A stretch of 15,249 nt of DNA from Methanosarcinales archaeon (GCA_016649585.1 JAENXH010000014.1:1-15249), one strand, 5' to 3'; shown: positions 5,879-14,772, counted from the first letter of the stretch. The notes: generated from the letters alone by a model not told the origin. Program-made: numbers and translations.

Positions 5879-7765
5879 ATGCCGGCAGAAGAAACGCTTT
5901 TGGAGTTAAAGAGGAGAATAGCAGAGTTATTACCGGATACTGTGGGCATTACCAGTGTGGAATTTGAAGGATCAGAACTTGTTATATACACGGAAGACAC
6001 GCAGACCTTCGTTGACGATGGTGCTATAGTTCGAACATTAGCGAAGGAATTGAAGAAGAGGATATCGGTTCGACCAAGTAGCGATATACTGATGGAGCCG
6101 GAAAAGGCCTCTAAGGTTATTCATGATATCATACCTGAGGAGGGCGGCATAAAAGATATTTATTTTGATATGGACAAGGCAGAGGTAATAATAGAAGCCG
6201 AAAAGCCTGGATTGGTGATAGGCACGCATGGGACAACACTGAGAGAAGTCGCAAAGGTGATAGGATGGCGGCCTAACGTTATCCGGGCACCGCCAATACA
6301 ATCGAAAACAATAAAGGACATAAGGCGATATCTACGTGAGGAGAGCGAATTCAGGAAGGACTTTCTGAAAAAAGTCGGAAGGAAGATATACAGTGATAAG
6401 ACAAAAGAAGATGAATGGCTGCGCATAACGACCTTAGGGGGATGCAGAGAGGTAGGGAGAAATTCATTCATGCTTTCTACGCCGGAGACGAGGATTTTAA
6501 TAGATTGCGGCGTGAGTGTGGGTTCAGAGGGGACGCCGTACCTGTATGTTCCCGATGTATTACCGATAAAGGATATAGATGCTGTAGTAATAACACATGC
6601 ACATCTTGATCACTCGGGCTTAGTGCCTCTCTTATTCTTATACGGGTATGACGGCCCCGTTTACATGACACCCCCAACGAGAGACCTTATGTCACTCCTG
6701 CTGCTTGACTATATAGAGGTTTCAGCACGGGAGGGAAAGAAGATACCGTTTAAATCATCCTTTATACGCGATGCGATAAGACATACGATTACGTTGAAGT
6801 ATGGAGATGTAACAGATATAGCGCCTGATGTGAAGCTCACCCTTTACAATGCAGGGCACATACTGGGTTCTTCGGTTGCGTATTTCCATGCAGGTAAGGG
6901 GCGTTATAATATCGCATTTACGGGTGACATCAAGTATGAGCGCACGTTTCTCTTCGACCCGGCCTTCAATGGTTTTTCAAGGCTCGAAGCATTGGTCATG
7001 GAATCTACGTACGGCGGTATGAATGACTTACAGCCGTCGAGACGAGAAGCGGAGAAGAATTTAAAAGAAGAGATAGAGCGGACGATAGAGAAGGGAGGGA
7101 AAGTTATAATACCTGCTTTTGCGGTTGGTCGTTCGCAAGAGGTGATGATAGCATTGGAGGTGATGCAATTGGAGGTGCCGGTGTATTTAGACGGTATGAT
7201 ATGGGAGGCGACGGCAGTCCATACTGCATATCCTGAGTATCTCAACAAGAGTCTAAAGAATTCTATATTTAAGGGAAAGAACCCATTCTTATCCGATATT
7301 TTTGTTCAAGTGAACGATGTAGAAAAGAGGAAGGAGGTGATAGAGGAGAAGGACCCCTCCATTATACTTTCTACTTCGGGCATGCTAAACGGCGGTCCTG
7401 TGCTTGAATATCTGAAAGGACTTGCCGGGGATGAAAAAAATACTCTTGTCTTTGTTGGCTACCAAGCGGAAGGGACGCTTGGTAGGAGGATACAGAAGGG
7501 GTGGACCGAGATGCAGTTTTCAAATGAGGGCAGGATGGTTAATATAAAAGTAGAGATGGATATAGCGACGATAGATGGTTTTTCTGGACATTCTGACCGT
7601 AATCAATTGGTTGAATACGTGAGGCGGATACGACCTCTACCGTCCAAGGTGATGTGCATGCATGGAGAGAACAGCAAATGCATGGCATTGGCAAGTGGAA
7701 TACACAAGAAGCTCAATATAGAGACGTTAGCGCCTATGAACTTGGAGACTATACGATTAGTATGA
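5879..7765 (+). CDS. fttA: FttA/aCPSF1, beta-CASP ribonuclease and transcription termination factor
   Basis: The 628-residue archaeal homologue of CPSF73, which ends transcription by cutting nascent RNA at U-rich sites and releasing RNA polymerase. Residues 1 to about 150 are the KH region, including GLVIGTHGTTLREV (111-124) with its GxxG loop. The metallo-beta-lactamase domain follows from about 180, with THAHLDHSG (239-247; His240, His242, Asp244, His245) as the main zinc motif, then NAGHILGSS and FTGDIKYE. The beta-CASP insert shows ESTYGG, IIPAFAVGRSQE and STSGMLNGGP, and GFSGHSDRNQL gives the late zinc histidine. All catalytic motifs look intact and the length is normal. It lies downstream of psmB, a neighbourhood I recall from other euryarchaea, but has its own promoter. 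Confidence 0.95.
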   Translation: MPAEETLLELKRRIAELLPDTVGITSVEFEGSELVIYTEDTQTFVDDGAIVRTLAKELKKRISVRPSSDILMEPEKASKVIHDIIPEEGGIKDIYFDMDKAEVIIEAEKPGLVIGTHGTTLREVAKVIGWRPNVIRAPPIQSKTIKDIRRYLREESEFRKDFLKKVGRKIYSDKTKEDEWLRITTLGGCREVGRNSFMLSTPETRILIDCGVSVGSEGTPYLYVPDVLPIKDIDAVVITHAHLDHSGLVPLLFLYGYDGPVYMTPPTRDLMSLLLLDYIEVSAREGKKIPFKSSFIRDAIRHTITLKYGDVTDIAPDVKLTLYNAGHILGSSVAYFHAGKGRYNIAFTGDIKYERTFLFDPAFNGFSRLEALVMESTYGGMNDLQPSRREAEKNLKEEIERTIEKGGKVIIPAFAVGRSQEVMIALEVMQLEVPVYLDGMIWEATAVHTAYPEYLNKSLKNSIFKGKNPFLSDIFVQVNDVEKRKEVIEEKDPSIILSTSGMLNGGPVLEYLKGLAGDEKNTLVFVGYQAEGTLGRRIQKGWTEMQFSNEGRMVNIKVEMDIATIDGFSGHSDRNQLVEYVRRIRPLPSKVMCMHGENSKCMALASGIHKKLNIETLAPMNLETIRLV

Positions 7766-7848
7766 GGCTAAGCACCTTGAAGTGGTAAAGGCCTGTCTTG
7801 ATCACGCCACCGTGCCAGTAATCATGATGATGGTGTAGCATAGTGGTA

Positions 7849-7891
7849 TTTATATACGTACATTTTTATACTTCTAAGTGCATAAATGCAC
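7849..7891 (+). promoter_or_regulatory. trp operon promoter with palindromic operator-like site
   Basis: The 140-base gap before trpB2 holds TTTATATA (7849-7856) as the likely TATA box, then TTTTTATA (7863-7870), and the inverted repeat GTGCAT-AA-ATGCAC at 7878-7891. The repeat would sit on the expected start site about 25 bases after the first TATA box, a usual position for an archaeal repressor site. GAGGTGAGAAG then precedes the ATG at 7906. The element TGCATAA in it recurs in an inverted repeat upstream of the winged-helix gene at the end of the window. It does not contain the TGTACA box known for TrpY. Confidence 0.55.
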
Positions 7892-7905
7892 ATTGAGGTG
7901 AGAAG

Positions 7906-9270
7906 ATGAACATAAAAGAGAAGATATTTCTCGACGAAGAAGAGATCCCGAAGGAGTGGTACAATATACAGGCAGACATGCCTTCGCTACCAGAGCCACC
8001 GCTCAATCCGATGACGAAGGAGCCCGCAAAACCAGAGGATTTTGCACCCATCTTTCCGATGGAGATAGTACGGCAAGAAATGACTACAGAGCGATGGATT
8101 CCGATACCTGAGGAAGTGAGGGACGTTTACAGGCTCTGGAGACCAACGCCGTTGTATAGGGCGAAGCGATTGGAGGAGAGACTGAAGACGCCCGCGAGGA
8201 TTTATTACAAGTGGGAGGGCGTTAGCCCGCCAGGGAGCCATAAGCCAAACACAGCAGTTGCACAGGCATATTACAATATGAAGGCGGGGGTAGAGCGGTT
8301 AGCAACAGAAACGGGAGCGGGGCAGTGGGGCTCAGCACTTTCATTTGGCGCTATGCTGTTCGGGTTGAAGGCTACGGTCTACATGGTTGGTGCAAGTTAC
8401 GACCAGAAACCATACCGAAGGATAATGATGGAGACATGGGACGGGGAAGTGTACCGAAGCCCAAGCAAGAATACGGAATATGGGAGGAAAGTTTTAGCAG
8501 AGGATCCAAATACATCTGGTAGTTTAGGGATGGCCATTTCTGAGGCGGTAGAGGATGCAGCCACGCACGATAATGTAAACTACGCTATCGGGTCGGTTCT
8601 GAACCATGTTGTGCTTCATCAAACGGTCGTGGGATTGGAGGCGAAGAAGGCTTTTGAGATGATAGACGAATATCCCGATTTCATCTGCGGAAACGTAGGA
8701 GGAGGCAGTAACTTTAGTGGCGCTACTTTCCCGTTCGTCGCCGATAAGCTCACCGGCAAGAGACCAGACCTGAAAATACTTGCTTGTGAGCCGATGTCGT
8801 GTCCCACGCTTACCAAGGGGCTTTATCTCTATGATTACGGAGATACCGCGGGGATGGCACCCATATTGATGATGTACACCTTAGGGCATACGTTTATTCC
8901 GCCACCAATTCACGCTGGTGGGTTGCGATACCACGGAGACTCTCCCTTGCTGTGCAAATTGGTGAAGGACGGATATATCGATGCGGCGGCATATCATCAA
9001 ACCGAGGTTTTCAAGGCTGCGAAATTGTTTGCCGAGACCGAAGGGCATATAATAGCACCAGAATCAGCGCACGAAGTGAAAGCGGTTATAGACGAAGCGT
9101 TGCGATGCAAGGAAGAAGGTAAAGAAGAAGTGATCTTCTTCAATAACAGTGGTCACGGGCATTTCGACTTAGGGGCATACGACGTTTTTCTACAAGGAAA
9201 ACTCGTGGACTATGAGTATCCCGTGGAGTTGGTGAAACAGGCGCTGGAGAACTTGCCGAAAATAGAATGA
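7906..9270 (+). CDS. trpB2: Tryptophan synthase beta subunit, TrpB2 type
   Basis: A 454-residue PLP enzyme of the TrpB2 group, which condenses indole and serine to tryptophan. It is longer than normal TrpB1 because of an N-terminal extension (MPSLPEPPLNP and the following region) typical of TrpB2. The PLP lysine is Lys113 in GSHKPNTAVAQ, the catalytic glutamate region is ETGAGQWG (136-143), and the phosphate loop is GGGSNFSG (about 267-274). The ending, with NNSGHGHFDLGAYD, is also TrpB2-like. TrpB2 proteins are thought to act on free indole or to interact only briefly with TrpA. Here it is the first gene of the trp operon, eight bases before trpE, with a canonical trpB1 as the last gene. Assignment as TrpB2 is firm; the in vivo indole source is not known. 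Confidence 0.92.
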   Translation: MNIKEKIFLDEEEIPKEWYNIQADMPSLPEPPLNPMTKEPAKPEDFAPIFPMEIVRQEMTTERWIPIPEEVRDVYRLWRPTPLYRAKRLEERLKTPARIYYKWEGVSPPGSHKPNTAVAQAYYNMKAGVERLATETGAGQWGSALSFGAMLFGLKATVYMVGASYDQKPYRRIMMETWDGEVYRSPSKNTEYGRKVLAEDPNTSGSLGMAISEAVEDAATHDNVNYAIGSVLNHVVLHQTVVGLEAKKAFEMIDEYPDFICGNVGGGSNFSGATFPFVADKLTGKRPDLKILACEPMSCPTLTKGLYLYDYGDTAGMAPILMMYTLGHTFIPPPIHAGGLRYHGDSPLLCKLVKDGYIDAAAYHQTEVFKAAKLFAETEGHIIAPESAHEVKAVIDEALRCKEEGKEEVIFFNNSGHGHFDLGAYDVFLQGKLVDYEYPVELVKQALENLPKIE

Positions 9271-9278
9271 ACAGGTAG

Positions 9279-10178
9279 ATGGAGAAGAGAACTTTAACGA
9301 ACAGCGTAAGAGGGGTGGATATACCATTCACCCCTCTTGAAGTTTTTTCACGGATAAGAAGCATCTTTGACAAGAGTTTCCTACTCGAATCAGTTGAGGG
9401 TAGGGAAAAGATTGCGAGATATTCATTCATTGGTTTCGACCCGCTATTGGAATTCAAATCTAAAGGGCGGGAAGTGGAGATTAACGGCGAAAGCTACAGG
9501 GTGGAAGACCCTTATGAGGAGATGGCGAGAGTACTTAATTCCTTCGAGTGCGATGGAGTGGAGACATTGCCATTCTCAGGTGGTCTTGTAGGCTTCTTCT
9601 CTTATGACATTGTCAGATTCTTTGAAAATCTCCCTTCCTCACTCCCGGATACGTTGGGATGTCCAGACGCGCACTTCATCATACCTGCATACCTGCTCTG
9701 TTTCGATCATCTCAAGAAGGAAGTGACTCTCGTATCGTACAAGAAGGAGAATAATGCGATAGAAGACCTGGTGGGTAAAGGAGGAGAGAATGAGGTTGAT
9801 GATTTTTCCGTGTCTTCCCTTCATGCAGAAATAGGAAAAGATGAATTTGAAGAAGGAGTGGTAAAAGCAAAGGAGTATATCAGAGAAGGGGATATATTTC
9901 AGGTGGTTCTTTCAAGAAGGCTTGAATCGAGCTATAGTGGCGACCCGTTATCTTTTTACAAGACTCTTCGGTCAACGAATCCTTCTCCATACATGTTCTA
10001 TCTGGACTTCGACAACATAGTTGTAGGCTCGTCTCCTGAGATGCTGGTAAGACTGCGAGATGGCATATTAACGCTGAGGCCGCTTGCCGGGACGAGGAAG
10101 AGAGGGAGAACGAGAGAAGAGGACGAATTACTAAGGTGGATATGCTGCTCGACGAAAAAGAGCGGGCGGAGCATATAA
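9279..10178 (+). CDS. trpE: Anthranilate synthase component I, 5' part of a frameshifted trpE
   Basis: The N-terminal two-thirds of TrpE, which makes anthranilate from chorismate with ammonia supplied by TrpG. The tryptophan-feedback site looks intact: LLES at 35-38 and RYSF at 47-50. The chorismate-binding domain begins near residue 185 (DEFEEGVVKAKEYIREGDIF) and reads through GSSPEMLVRL to RPLAGTRKRGRTREEDELL, where it loses sense: the last 14 codons (from Arg at 10134 on) are out of frame and end at 10178. The true continuation is in another frame from 10136. Adding one base in the AA at 10133-10134 joins the two into a single 455-residue protein with normal family spacing. Either the sequence has a one-base error, or the gene is truly broken; the rest of the operon is intact, which favours error or a very recent change. 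Confidence 0.85.
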   Translation: MEKRTLTNSVRGVDIPFTPLEVFSRIRSIFDKSFLLESVEGREKIARYSFIGFDPLLEFKSKGREVEINGESYRVEDPYEEMARVLNSFECDGVETLPFSGGLVGFFSYDIVRFFENLPSSLPDTLGCPDAHFIIPAYLLCFDHLKKEVTLVSYKKENNAIEDLVGKGGENEVDDFSVSSLHAEIGKDEFEEGVVKAKEYIREGDIFQVVLSRRLESSYSGDPLSFYKTLRSTNPSPYMFYLDFDNIVVGSSPEMLVRLRDGILTLRPLAGTRKRGRTREEDELLRWICCSTKKSGRSI

Positions 10179-10645
10179 TGCTCGTAGACCTTGGTAGGAA
10201 CGACCTTGGACGGGTTGCTCAATCAGGAAGCGTTGAAGTAACAGAACTGATGGGGATAGAGAAGTATTCGCACGTCCAACATATAGTCTCAAATATAACT
10301 GCGGAATTAGACGAAGGAAAAGACGCGTTTGACGTTTTTCGTAGCTCTTTTCCCGCCGGTACGGTCAGTGGCGCGCCGAAGATACGTGCGATGGAGATAA
10401 TAGAAGAAACGGAGAAGAGCAGAAGGGGTATATATGCAGGCGGGGTTGGTTATTTCGACTTCTCGGGCAATCTCGATTTTGCAATCACGATTAGAACAAT
10501 GTTCACGGTTGGTAATAAGGCGTATTTCCAGGCAGGTTCGGGCATAGTGGCAGATTCGGTTCCAGAGATGGAATTTACAGAGACCGAGAACAAATTGCGT
10601 GCTTTAGTAACTACTGCGGAAAATGAAAGTGCTTGTGATAGATAA
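10136..10645 (+). CDS. trpE: Anthranilate synthase component I, 3' part of a frameshifted trpE
   Basis: The C-terminal third of TrpE in a shifted frame. It carries the conserved chorismate-utilising motifs DEKERAEHIMLVDLGRNDLG, HIVSNITAEL, FPAGTVSGAPKIRAMEIIE and YAGGVGYFDFSGNLD, which contain the catalytic and magnesium-binding residues. The GTG at 10136 is probably not a real start: the reading continues upstream as K-V-D-M-L-L and merges with the 5' part after one added base. It overlaps trpG by 23 bases. If the break is real, this piece would lack the N-terminal half of the fold and be inactive alone. Confidence 0.82.
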   Translation: MDMLLDEKERAEHIMLVDLGRNDLGRVAQSGSVEVTELMGIEKYSHVQHIVSNITAELDEGKDAFDVFRSSFPAGTVSGAPKIRAMEIIEETEKSRRGIYAGGVGYFDFSGNLDFAITIRTMFTVGNKAYFQAGSGIVADSVPEMEFTETENKLRALVTTAENESACDR

Positions 10646-11180
10646 CTACGATTCCTTCGTATACAATCTCGTGCAATATGTTAGAGAACTTGGTGCGGAG
10701 GTAGTAGTGAGGAGAAACGATGAGGGGATAGATGAACTCAAGAAGATAGAAGCAGACAGGGTCATCATTTCCCCAGGACCCGGAAGACCGGAGAGCTCTG
10801 GAGTTTCTGAAGAAGTAGTGAAAGAGCTTAGGTGTCCTATTCTCGGGGTTTGTTTAGGACATCAAGTAATAGGTCATGTTTTCGGTGCCAGGATAGGCTA
10901 CGCACGGAGATTAATGCACGGAAAAGTTTCAGAGATACATCACGATTCCAAAGGGCTATTAAAAGGAGTGAAGAATCCCTTTCATGCAACGCGGTATCAC
11001 TCACTTGTGGTTTGTGAAGAGGATCTCCCTTCGTGCTTACAAATTTCCGCACGAACAGAAGATGGCGAAATAATGGGAATACGGCATAGAACGTTGCCAA
11101 TAGAAGGAGTTCAGTTCCATCCTGAATCCGTATTGACCGAGGATGGGAAGATGATAATAGAAAACTTTCTGGATAAATGA
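10623..11180 (+). CDS. trpG: Anthranilate synthase component II (glutamine amidotransferase)
   Basis: A 185-residue class I glutamine amidotransferase that supplies ammonia to TrpE. It opens with VLVIDNYDSFVYNLVQY; the oxyanion region is ISPGPGRP (49-56), the nucleophile is Cys77 in GVCLGHQVIG, and the other triad members are His166 and Glu168 in GVQFHPES. The motif RYHSL is that of TrpG/PabA proteins. It starts inside the end of trpE and ends in an ATGA overlap with trpD, so translation is coupled on both sides. A shared role with PabB (folate) is possible in principle, but position in the trp operon argues for TrpG. Confidence 0.95.
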   Translation: MKVLVIDNYDSFVYNLVQYVRELGAEVVVRRNDEGIDELKKIEADRVIISPGPGRPESSGVSEEVVKELRCPILGVCLGHQVIGHVFGARIGYARRLMHGKVSEIHHDSKGLLKGVKNPFHATRYHSLVVCEEDLPSCLQISARTEDGEIMGIRHRTLPIEGVQFHPESVLTEDGKMIIENFLDK

Positions 11181-12217
11181 TAAAAGAAGCGATCTCGAAA
11201 ATTGTGGAAGGAGAAGACCTCGAACCTGAGGAAGCGAAGCTTGTGATGGAAGAAATAATGAGTGGCAGAGCGACGAGTGCACAAATAGCCTCATTCTTAA
11301 CCGCACTGAGGATGAAAGGTGAGACAGTCGAGGAGATTGTTTCGTTTGCTCATGCAATGCTTCAGTATGCATCCATCATTTCTCCAAAAGTAGATGGAGT
11401 ACTGGTAGACACCTGTGGAACTGGCGGAGACAGGATAAAGACTTTTAATATAAGCACCGTTTCAGCTTTTGTCTCTGCTGGTGCAGGGATAGCCGTTGCA
11501 AAGCATGGAAACAGAGCAGTATCGTCAAAAGCAGGTTCTGCAGACGTTCTTGAAGCACTTGGTCTTAATGTGATGCTTGAGCCGGAGAGGGTGTGCGAGT
11601 GTATAGAAAAAGTAGGAATAGGCTTTATGTTCGCTCCGGTATTTCATCCTGCAATGAAATATGCGTTAGGACCGAGAAGGGAGATTGGAATACGAACGGT
11701 ATTCAACATCCTTGGCCCGCTGGCAAATCCGGCGAAGGTAAAAGCGCAAGTGATAGGGGTTTATGATGTCTCGCTCGTCGAAAAAATTGCGAACGTGTTA
11801 GCAGGTCTTGGCGTGCGGCATGCAATAGTTGCCCATGGATTGGACGGCCTGGATGAAATCTCGCCAATTGGAGAGACTAAAATAGCGGAGCTAAAAGACG
11901 GAAAGATAACAACGTACAGCACATCTCCAGAGGATTTTGGGCTGGAAAGGGCGACAGTGGGAGAAATAGAAGGAGGAAACGCAGAAGAGAATGCGAAAAT
12001 TGGCATTGATATTTTGAAGGGGCGAAAAGGAGCGAGGCGGAATGCTGTTTTGATGAATGCTGCAGCAGCGCTGGTCGTAGGGGGCCTTGCAGAAGACTTA
12101 AAAGACGGTTTTGAGCTCGCTTCTCTTTCAATAGATTCGGGCGAGGCATACAGAAAACTTGAGGGTTTAGTTCGATTTACAGGAGGTCAGTCAAGACTTG
12201 AACGATTTGATAGATAA
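11177..12217 (+). CDS. trpD: Anthranilate phosphoribosyltransferase
   Basis: The 346-residue enzyme that joins anthranilate to PRPP. It shows the phosphate-binding GTGGD (81-85) in VDTCGTGGDRIKTFNIST, KHGNRAVSSKAGSADVLEALG for anthranilate and metal binding, and FNILGPLANPA. Length and architecture are those of a stand-alone TrpD, not fused to TrpG. The ATG lies on the TGA of trpG (ATGA); the end overlaps trpC by 20 bases. The gene looks complete. Confidence 0.96.
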   Translation: MIKEAISKIVEGEDLEPEEAKLVMEEIMSGRATSAQIASFLTALRMKGETVEEIVSFAHAMLQYASIISPKVDGVLVDTCGTGGDRIKTFNISTVSAFVSAGAGIAVAKHGNRAVSSKAGSADVLEALGLNVMLEPERVCECIEKVGIGFMFAPVFHPAMKYALGPRREIGIRTVFNILGPLANPAKVKAQVIGVYDVSLVEKIANVLAGLGVRHAIVAHGLDGLDEISPIGETKIAELKDGKITTYSTSPEDFGLERATVGEIEGGNAEENAKIGIDILKGRKGARRNAVLMNAAAALVVGGLAEDLKDGFELASLSIDSGEAYRKLEGLVRFTGGQSRLERFDR

Positions 12218-12944
12218 GATAGTGAAAGACACGAAGATAGGAGTTGAAAGGAGGAGAAAGGATAAAATCCCAGAAAGAAAGAGTGTTATTTTCAGTTTAT
12301 CAAGAGCAATTAAAATACCACATAAGTCCATAATAGCAGAGATAAAGCCGAAGTCGCCAAAGGAGGGGGACCTTATAGGAGACAGAGATGTTTTAGCGTT
12401 AGCAAGTGACTATGAGGAAGGCGGTGCATCGGCGCTATCTGTTCTTACTTCTCCTTATTTCGGCGGCAAAGTTGAAAACGTCTCAATAGTGAAGGAGAGG
12501 GCAGGTGTTCCAGTGTTGTACAAGGATTTTGTTGTGGATGAATACCAGATTTGGGAGGCGTTTGGCTACGGTGCAGATGCGATATTGCTCATCGAAGGCA
12601 TCTCGCCAGTGGAAAAGCTGCTGGATGTCGTGGATGACCTTGGTCTTGAAGCGGTGGTTGAATGCCATTCGGTGGAAGAGATAGAAGAAGCAGTAAATGC
12701 GGGGGCGGAACTCATCGGAATTAATAATCGGAACCTCAGGACGTTTACCGTGGACATCGAAACAACCGCGAGACTTTCGGAGTATGTGCCGAAGGATAGG
12801 ATACTGATAAGCGAGTCCGGGGTTAAGACGGCGGCAGATGCGAGTTATTTATTTGACTGCGGCGCTGATGCGCTACTCATCGGAACTGCATTGATGAGGT
12901 CGGAGAATCCAAAGGAGTTTATAAAGGCATGTCTGGCGGAGTGA
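12198..12944 (+). CDS. trpC: Indole-3-glycerol phosphate synthase
   Basis: A 248-residue TIM-barrel enzyme closing the indole ring of CdRP to give indole-glycerol phosphate. Motifs: SIIAEIKPKSP (44-54) with the substrate lysines, SVLTSPYFGG (81-90), VLYKDF (106-111) with the catalytic lysine at 109, VVECHS, GINNRNL (174-180) and ISESGVK (204-210). The start is a TTG at 12198, chosen because AGGAGGT lies 10 bases upstream at 12181-12187 inside the end of trpD and no ATG fits. It overlaps trpF by 16 bases. Unlike in some bacteria it is not fused to TrpF. Confidence 0.95.
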   Translation: MNDLIDKIVKDTKIGVERRRKDKIPERKSVIFSLSRAIKIPHKSIIAEIKPKSPKEGDLIGDRDVLALASDYEEGGASALSVLTSPYFGGKVENVSIVKERAGVPVLYKDFVVDEYQIWEAFGYGADAILLIEGISPVEKLLDVVDDLGLEAVVECHSVEEIEEAVNAGAELIGINNRNLRTFTVDIETTARLSEYVPKDRILISESGVKTAADASYLFDCGADALLIGTALMRSENPKEFIKACLAE

Positions 12945-13579
12945 AGGTAAAGATCTGCGGAATTACGAACAAGGAGGATGCGCATCTTGTTGTAGATAGT
13001 GGTGCGGATATGCTGGGCATGATAGTGGACGTGCCGGTAGAAACTCCGCGGAAAATAAGCATAGACGAAGCGGAAGAGATCTCAAAAGAGATAGGCGATG
13101 CCATAGATATTGTAGTGGTTCTCTGCCCGGGTTCTGTGGAGGAAGTGGAAACAGTGGTAAGAAAGATTGAACCGTTTGGTGTCCAGTTGCATGGATTTGA
13201 ATCAGAAGAGTTTTTAAAGTCCGTCCGTGAAGCACTCCCTGATCTGAAATTGATAAAAACCGTTCACGTGGATGAACGTGGCACGATTCATGGAGTAATG
13301 CCAGAAGAGGACTATGTGGATTTTATACTACTTGATACTTTTTCTGCTAAGATCGGGGGAACGGGTAAAAAGCACAGTTGGGCTAAAAGCAGGGCGATCG
13401 TGAAACATAGCGCTATCCCTGTGATTCTATCTGGAGGTTTAACTCCCGATAATGTGGCAGAGGCGATAAAGGAGGTTCGGCCTTATGGTGTGGACATTGC
13501 AAGTGGCGTGGAATCTTCAGGTGGGCGGAAAAGCAAAGAGAAGGTTTTCAAATTCGTGAGGAATGCAAAATGTATATAG
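12929..13579 (+). CDS. trpF: Phosphoribosylanthranilate isomerase
   Basis: A 216-residue TIM-barrel isomerase converting PRA to CdRP. The catalytic cysteine lies in VKICGIT (Cys10) and the general acid is the Asp in LLDTFSAKIGGTGKKHSW; phosphate binding is given by LSGGLTPDNV and GVDIASGVESSGG. Two starts are possible: the ATG at 12929, used here, with AAGGAG upstream, or a GTG at 12941 that would give the family-typical beginning M-K-V-K-I-C-G and a GTGA overlap with the trpC stop, but leave a ribosome site directly against it. The end overlaps trpB1 by 10 bases. Confidence 0.94.
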   Translation: MSGGVKVKICGITNKEDAHLVVDSGADMLGMIVDVPVETPRKISIDEAEEISKEIGDAIDIVVVLCPGSVEEVETVVRKIEPFGVQLHGFESEEFLKSVREALPDLKLIKTVHVDERGTIHGVMPEEDYVDFILLDTFSAKIGGTGKKHSWAKSRAIVKHSAIPVILSGGLTPDNVAEAIKEVRPYGVDIASGVESSGGRKSKEKVFKFVRNAKCI

Positions 13580-14772
13580 GGGAATATCCAAAAGCGGGAA
13601 AATTCGGTGAGTACGGCGGGCAATTTGTCCCCGAGGTTTTAATGCACGCGTTGAATGAGCTTGAAGATGCGTATCTTCTTTATGGGAAGGACGAGCAATT
13701 CAAAGAAGAATTGGACTATTATTTGAGTACTTTTGCCGGTAGACCGACTCCTCTTTACTTCTGCTCCAGACTTTCTGATCTACTGGGCACCGAGTTATAC
13801 CTTAAGCGGGAAGACCTCGTTCACGGCGGCGCCCATAAGTTGAATAATGCGATTGGTCAAGCGTTGTTAGCGAAGAGGATGGATAAAAGCAGGCTAATCG
13901 CGGAGACAGGAGCAGGACAGCACGGATTGGCGACTGCGATTGTAGGTGCTTTGTTCGACTTGAAAACGGAGATTTACATGGGTGCGGAGGACATAGAACG
14001 GCAGCGGTTGAACGTTTTCCGGATGGAACTAATGGGTGCAGAGGTTCATCCGGTTGGCAGCGGCTCGAGAACCTTGAAGGACGCGATAAATGAAGCTATA
14101 CGGGACTGGGTAACAAATGTGCAGGATACGCATTATCTTTTAGGCTCTGTCGTGGGCCCGCATCCATATCCAATGATGGTGCGGGATTTTCAGCGGGTGA
14201 TTGGAATTGAAACAAAACGGCAGATGTTAGAAGCTGAAGGGAGGCTGCCGGATGCACTCGTTGCGTGTGTCGGAGGCGGGAGCAACAGTATAGGGATGTT
14301 CTACGATTTTCTTGACGATGAAGACGTGGCGTTATACGGTGTGGAGGCAGGAGGCGAAGGCATTGCGTCCAATAGACATTCCGCAACTCTCTGTGCCGGT
14401 AGCAAGGGCGTCTTACACGGCACATACAGTTATCTGTTACAAGACGAAGATGGCCAGATACTCCCAACACACAGCGTCGCGCCCGGACTTGATTATTCTG
14501 GAGTCGGACCTGAGCATGCATTTTTGAAGGATATGGGTCGTGTAACCTATGATATTGTGACCGATGTGGAGACTCTGCACGCATTCGAACTTTTATGTAA
14601 GTACGAAGGGATATTGCCGGCACTTGAGTCGGCACACGCATTAGCATACGTGAAGCGATTAGCGGATGAAAAGAGAATAGGCAAGGAAGATCGTGTTGTG
14701 GTCTGCCTATCGGGAAGGGGAGATAAGGATGTAGAGATAATAGGGAGGGCATTACACGGACGTATTCGATAA
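13570..14772 (+). CDS. trpB: Tryptophan synthase beta subunit, canonical TrpB1 type
   Basis: The 400-residue PLP-dependent beta subunit of classical tryptophan synthase, normally in a tetramer with TrpA. It begins with GKFGEYGGQFVPEVLM, has the PLP lysine Lys90 in HGGAHKLNNAIGQ, Glu112 in ETGAGQHG, the phosphate loop CVGGGSNSIG and the HSVAPGLDYSGVGPEH segment that helps contact TrpA in other species. The last region, VCLSGRGDKD, is intact. It is the last gene of the operon: 70 bases of T-rich spacer follow, and then a convergent gene. The expected trpA is absent from this place. GTGAGG lies eight bases before the ATG. Confidence 0.96.
   Translation: MYIGEYPKAGKFGEYGGQFVPEVLMHALNELEDAYLLYGKDEQFKEELDYYLSTFAGRPTPLYFCSRLSDLLGTELYLKREDLVHGGAHKLNNAIGQALLAKRMDKSRLIAETGAGQHGLATAIVGALFDLKTEIYMGAEDIERQRLNVFRMELMGAEVHPVGSGSRTLKDAINEAIRDWVTNVQDTHYLLGSVVGPHPYPMMVRDFQRVIGIETKRQMLEAEGRLPDALVACVGGGSNSIGMFYDFLDDEDVALYGVEAGGEGIASNRHSATLCAGSKGVLHGTYSYLLQDEDGQILPTHSVAPGLDYSGVGPEHAFLKDMGRVTYDIVTDVETLHAFELLCKYEGILPALESAHALAYVKRLADEKRIGKEDRVVVCLSGRGDKDVEIIGRALHGRIR

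Noticed and set aside
7823..7834. ATGATGA-like box in the gap before trpB2, considered as the C box of a C/D guide RNA.
   Set aside because: No D box (CTGA) or second box pair follows at suitable spacing.
14096..14752. A 218-codon minus-strand open frame inside trpB1.
   Set aside because: Its translation is rich in Pro, Arg, His and Leu with no recognisable motif, and trpB1 on the other strand is conserved throughout.
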